Positions 61,293-64,000 of a stretch of 64,000 nucleotides of DNA are shown piece after piece. The notes under the pieces are model-generated. The model saw only the letters and a program-made list of their open reading frames with translations. It was not told the origin of the DNA and made no database searches. Source of the DNA: Clostridia bacterium (GTDB lineage Bacteria; Bacillota; Clostridia; Lachnospirales; Anaerotignaceae). The stretch is taken from the NCBI GenBank assembly GCA_910575055.1, contig CAJTDC010000013.1, positions 1-64,000 of the forward strand, written 5' to 3'. A program made the position numbers and the translations under genes. Positions within the stretch are counted from its first letter, which is position 1; every line of letters begins with the position of its first letter.

Positions 61293-62150
61293 ATGCCAAG
61301 AAATATCAAAAATGTAATGGCAGCAATAGACTATATAGAAAGCCACCTATACAAAAAAATAAACCTAGAAATCATAGCACAAGCTGTACATTATTCAAAA
61401 TATCATTTACACAGAATGTTCACAAATACAGTAGGATTAACAATCCATAATTATGTACAACGCCGCCAGTTGACCGAAGCTGCAAAACTACTTACTATTT
61501 CCAATAAACCAATTCTTGAAATTGCACTTTCTGTTGGATATGAAAGTCAACAGTCTTTTACGGATATTTTTAAAGCTATGTATAAAAAATCTCCTAACCA
61601 ATATAGAAAAGAAAAAGAATTTTATCCGTTGCAGCTCAGATATGTTTTGAATGACAAAACTGTAAGTTTAAAAGAAAAAAATTGGCAGTATAAAATCGCC
61701 TTTGCAACAAAAGAGGATATACCTAAATGGATAGAATTAGTTTCTCTTGTTATTGATGGTTTTCCGTGTTTAGATGAAAAGAAATATCTGAAACAGTTGC
61801 ACAAGTATATCAAAAATAAGCAAGCATTAATTTTGAAAGACGCTGATACTGCAATAGGAATTATGGCGTTTAATGAAATAATGGGAAATATTGATTTTTT
61901 TGGAGTACACCCACAGTATCGAAAAAAAGGAATAGAAAAAGCATTTTGTGAAAAGGCATTGTATGAACTTACACATTCTACACAGATTAGTGTTACAACT
62001 TTTAGAGAAGGCGATAAAGCAGATACTGGATATAGAGAAATATGGAAAAGACTTGGATTTGTTGAAGCAGAATTATTGGTTGAATTTGGCTATCCGACAC
62101 AACGATTTATATTACAAAAAGAAAAATCGGAGAGTGAAAAAAATGAATGA
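61293..62150 (+). CDS. AraC-family regulator fused to a GNAT domain
   Basis: 285 residues. Residues 1-110 are an AraC-type double helix-turn-helix: INLEIIAQAVHYSKYHLHRM and ILEIALSVGYESQQSFTDIF, ending with KSPNQYRKE. Residues 130-280 are an acetyltransferase-like domain: IKNKQALILKDADTAIGIMA, then IDFFGVHPQYRKKGIEKAFC (the acetyl-CoA loop, Q-Y-R-K-K-G-I-E-K instead of a glycine-rich form). The domain may sense a ligand rather than acetylate. The gene overlaps the MATE exporter by eight bases (ATGAATGA), so it probably controls it. Similar AraC regulators often carry a small-molecule-binding C-terminal domain (GyrI-like); here it is GNAT. Confidence 0.82.
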   Translation: MPRNIKNVMAAIDYIESHLYKKINLEIIAQAVHYSKYHLHRMFTNTVGLTIHNYVQRRQLTEAAKLLTISNKPILEIALSVGYESQQSFTDIFKAMYKKSPNQYRKEKEFYPLQLRYVLNDKTVSLKEKNWQYKIAFATKEDIPKWIELVSLVIDGFPCLDEKKYLKQLHKYIKNKQALILKDADTAIGIMAFNEIMGNIDFFGVHPQYRKKGIEKAFCEKALYELTHSTQISVTTFREGDKADTGYREIWKRLGFVEAELLVEFGYPTQRFILQKEKSESEKNE

Positions 62151-63489
62151 AATACAACAAATAGAAAATCCTTTATCACAAAATTTTACAATAAAATCAC
62201 TGCTGAAATTTGCATTTCCAACGATTTTAATGATGATATTTATGGGATTGTATACAATTATTGACACTATTTTTGTAGCACGCTTTGTAAATACAAATGC
62301 ACTTTCAGCATTGAATATTGTTTGCCCTATTAACAATTTAATTGTAGGTATTGGAACTATGCTTGCAACAGGAGGGAGTGCCATTATAGCCCGAAAAATG
62401 GGAGCAGGAAAACAGACAAGGGCATCACAGGATTTTACGTTGATTACCAGTATAGGGGTTCTGTTAGGCGTGTTGATTACAGTGTTTGGAACAGTTTTTA
62501 TTGACAAAATTATTTTAGGACTTGGAGCAAGCAGTATTTTATTTCCATATTGCAAGAAATACCTTTTTACACTTTTGTTATTTACACCTGCAAGCATATT
62601 GCAAGTGATTTTTCAGAATTTAATTGTAACAGCAGGACGTCCTGAAATTGGTATGTTAATTGGTGGAAGTGCAGGAATTACGAATATATTGTTAGATTAC
62701 ATTTTTATGGTGCCATTACAAATGGGAATTAAGGGAGCAGCATTTGGTACAGGTATCAGCTATATAATACCAACGGTGATAGGTATATTGTTCTTTTCTA
62801 CAAACAAAAGCAGTTTATATTTTAAAAAACCCATCATAGATATTTCTGTATTAGTAGAAAGCTGTACAAATGGTTTTTCAGAAATGATAAGTCAGACAGC
62901 AACAGCGGTTACAACATTTCTTTTTAACAATATTATGATGAAAATACTTGGTGAGAATGGAGTTGCAGCAATTACAATTATTATTTATACACAGTTTTTA
63001 TTGAGCACTCTTTACATCGGGTTTTCTATAGGGGTAGCTCCTGTTATTAGTTATAACTATGGGAAACAGGACAATAAACAACTAAAGAATGTATTTTCTA
63101 TTTGTATACAGTTTATTCTATTTGTTTCTGTTTCTGTTTTTGTAATAGCTTTTATTTTTGGTTCACCATTGGTTTGTGTTTTTTCAGAAAAAGGGACATC
63201 TGTTTATGAAATTGCAAGAAATGGATTTTTGATTTTTCCTTTTAGTTTTCTGTTCTGTGGACTAAATATTTTCACTTCTGCCACATTTACAGCATTGTCG
63301 AATGGAAAATTGTCAGCAATATTATCATTTCTACGAACTTTTGTATTGATTATAGTGTTGTTGCTTACATTACCTAATTTTTTAGGCGTAATAGGTGTAT
63401 GGCTTGCAGTACCAATAGCAGAATTCATTACAATGATAGTAGCACTGGCTTTTATTAATCAAAACAAAGAAAAGTATCATTACATATAA
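62143..63489 (+). CDS. MATE-family multidrug exporter
   Basis: 448 residues from MNEIQQIENPLSQN with GGAGAGTG upstream, overlapping the regulator. Twelve hydrophobic segments in two halves, with LKFAFPTILMMIFMGLYTII at the first and GMLIGGSAGITNILLDYIFM in the middle. The pattern (DTIFVARFVNTNALSALNIV) is of the MepA-like branch. MATE proteins export cationic drugs or metabolites in exchange for sodium or protons. The coupling to the AraC-GNAT gene suggests induced drug efflux. Confidence 0.9.
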   Translation: MNEIQQIENPLSQNFTIKSLLKFAFPTILMMIFMGLYTIIDTIFVARFVNTNALSALNIVCPINNLIVGIGTMLATGGSAIIARKMGAGKQTRASQDFTLITSIGVLLGVLITVFGTVFIDKIILGLGASSILFPYCKKYLFTLLLFTPASILQVIFQNLIVTAGRPEIGMLIGGSAGITNILLDYIFMVPLQMGIKGAAFGTGISYIIPTVIGILFFSTNKSSLYFKKPIIDISVLVESCTNGFSEMISQTATAVTTFLFNNIMMKILGENGVAAITIIIYTQFLLSTLYIGFSIGVAPVISYNYGKQDNKQLKNVFSICIQFILFVSVSVFVIAFIFGSPLVCVFSEKGTSVYEIARNGFLIFPFSFLFCGLNIFTSATFTALSNGKLSAILSFLRTFVLIIVLLLTLPNFLGVIGVWLAVPIAEFITMIVALAFINQNKEKYHYI

Positions 63490-63582
63490 ATAATAATATT
63501 TTTATGCCATACAACGATAAATAAAAATAAAGTGAAATATTATAAAAAAAGAAAAATATTTATAATGAAATTTTAAAAAAAA

Positions 63583-63617
63583 AGTCCCATCAGTTTATAT
63601 AGACTTTTGGGACTTTT
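63583..63617. terminator. Bidirectional terminator
   Basis: AGTCCCA and TGGGACT form a 7-bp stem, with A and T runs on the two sides. It serves the MATE gene and the convergent partial gene. Confidence 0.75.
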
Positions 63618-63620
63618 TTA

Positions 63621-64000
63621 TTATTCTATGTCTTCTAATGTATCCATAATATTTATAGTATTTCCAGAAGGTTGTGACAATGCTGTTTGATTTGTAGCTT
63701 CCATAGTCATACCACAATTAAATACCATCGTTAACATATCTGGTACATTTAAGTTGAATGTTACAGTAGCATTTGTATCATTTTGATTTGCAGATGCTGT
63801 AATGTAATTTGTACCACCTGTACCAACAGTAATATTCATATCATAACCAGAAATTTCGCTGTTGTCTTCCAAAATTTTTAATGTAAAATGAATGTCTGCA
63901 CCATTTTCACTAAAATTAAATTGTGAAGTATAGCCATCTGCTTGTTGTTGGAAAGAATTATCTCCAAAAAGGTCTACAAAAACAGCTATAGATTGCTGAA
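63621..64000 (-). CDS. Hypothetical protein, C-terminal part
   Basis: The frame is open from 64000 down to the stop at 63621, so about 126 residues of the C-terminus are present and the N-terminus lies outside the window. Visible segments are SIAVFVDLFGDNSFQQQADG, GADIHFTLKILEDNSEISGY and DTNATVTFNLNVPDMLTMVF, a beta-rich series as in extracytoplasmic domains of lipoproteins. I do not recognise a family. Confidence 0.6.
   Translation of the reverse strand, partial: QQSIAVFVDLFGDNSFQQQADGYTSQFNFSENGADIHFTLKILEDNSEISGYDMNITVGTGGTNYITASANQNDTNATVTFNLNVPDMLTMVFNCGMTMEATNQTALSQPSGNTINIMDTLEDIE

Overview
The window comes from a low-GC, AT-rich Firmicute of the Clostridia, most likely a flagellated anaerobe of the Lachnospirales near Anaerotignum (Clostridium propionicum). 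The placement rests on the codon bias, an order of core genes typical of Clostridia (topA-rpsB-tsf-pyrH-frr-uppS-cdsA-dxr-rseP-ispG-polC), a csrA-flagellin-fliB block, and a hotdog-fold protein that closely resembles, from memory, the beta-alanyl-CoA ammonia-lyase of C. propionicum. No tRNA, rRNA or CRISPR array was seen.

Region 1 (about 1-16,500) is a decayed mobile-element and toxin island. It holds two tandem large serine recombinases (one running off the window, one dead), small element-borne regulators, a TPR protein, a displaced Rhs tip ending in a deaminase-like toxin, three tandem paralogous small proteins that look like an immunity array, and an N-terminally truncated Rhs/YD-repeat protein with an ADP-ribosyltransferase-like toxin end. 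Next come a phage-type lysis cassette (amidase with two C-terminal repeats, holin broken by a TGA codon, XhlA-like remnant), a mobilisation/replication pair whose ATPase is broken, iteron-like repeats, a dead IS427-type IS5-family element that has cut an already frameshifted tyrosine integrase, an excisionase-like protein and an XRE regulator. A short guaA-3'-end-like sequence near 16,350 may be an attachment site.

Region 2 (16,600-22,900) is metabolic. A tandem glycine-riboswitch-like leader with atypical core bases ends in a terminator whose left arm overlaps the last aptamer stem. It precedes an APC-type amino-acid transporter, a saccharopine-dehydrogenase-like oxidoreductase and the acyl-CoA ammonia-lyase, followed beyond a terminator by an amidase of the nitrilase superfamily. 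Together they suggest uptake and degradation of a small amino acid, possibly a beta-amino acid.

Region 3 (22,900-31,300) has an unknown 490-residue protein, an ECF sigma factor/anti-sigma (DUF4349)/SIMPL/GNAT operon, and an ECF-transporter S component overlapping a class V aminotransferase. Two inverted copies of a roughly 165-bp MITE-like repeat bracket this stretch. SprA-like and small hypothetical genes follow.

Region 4 (31,400-39,200) holds a divergent XRE repressor and csrA-flagellin unit, with a CsrA-type hairpin in the flagellin leader. It continues with flagellin lysine methylase FliB, a cysteine/asparagine repeat protein, an ABC transporter with no binding protein and an abnormal permease end, a cupin and a radical SAM protein. 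Region 5 (39,200-57,800) is the conserved housekeeping block, with comM and dprA (competence) ahead of topA. Region 6 (57,800-64,000) has an immunity-like protein, a phosphoesterase, prfC, an AraC-GNAT fusion regulator overlapping a MATE exporter, and a partial gene at the end.
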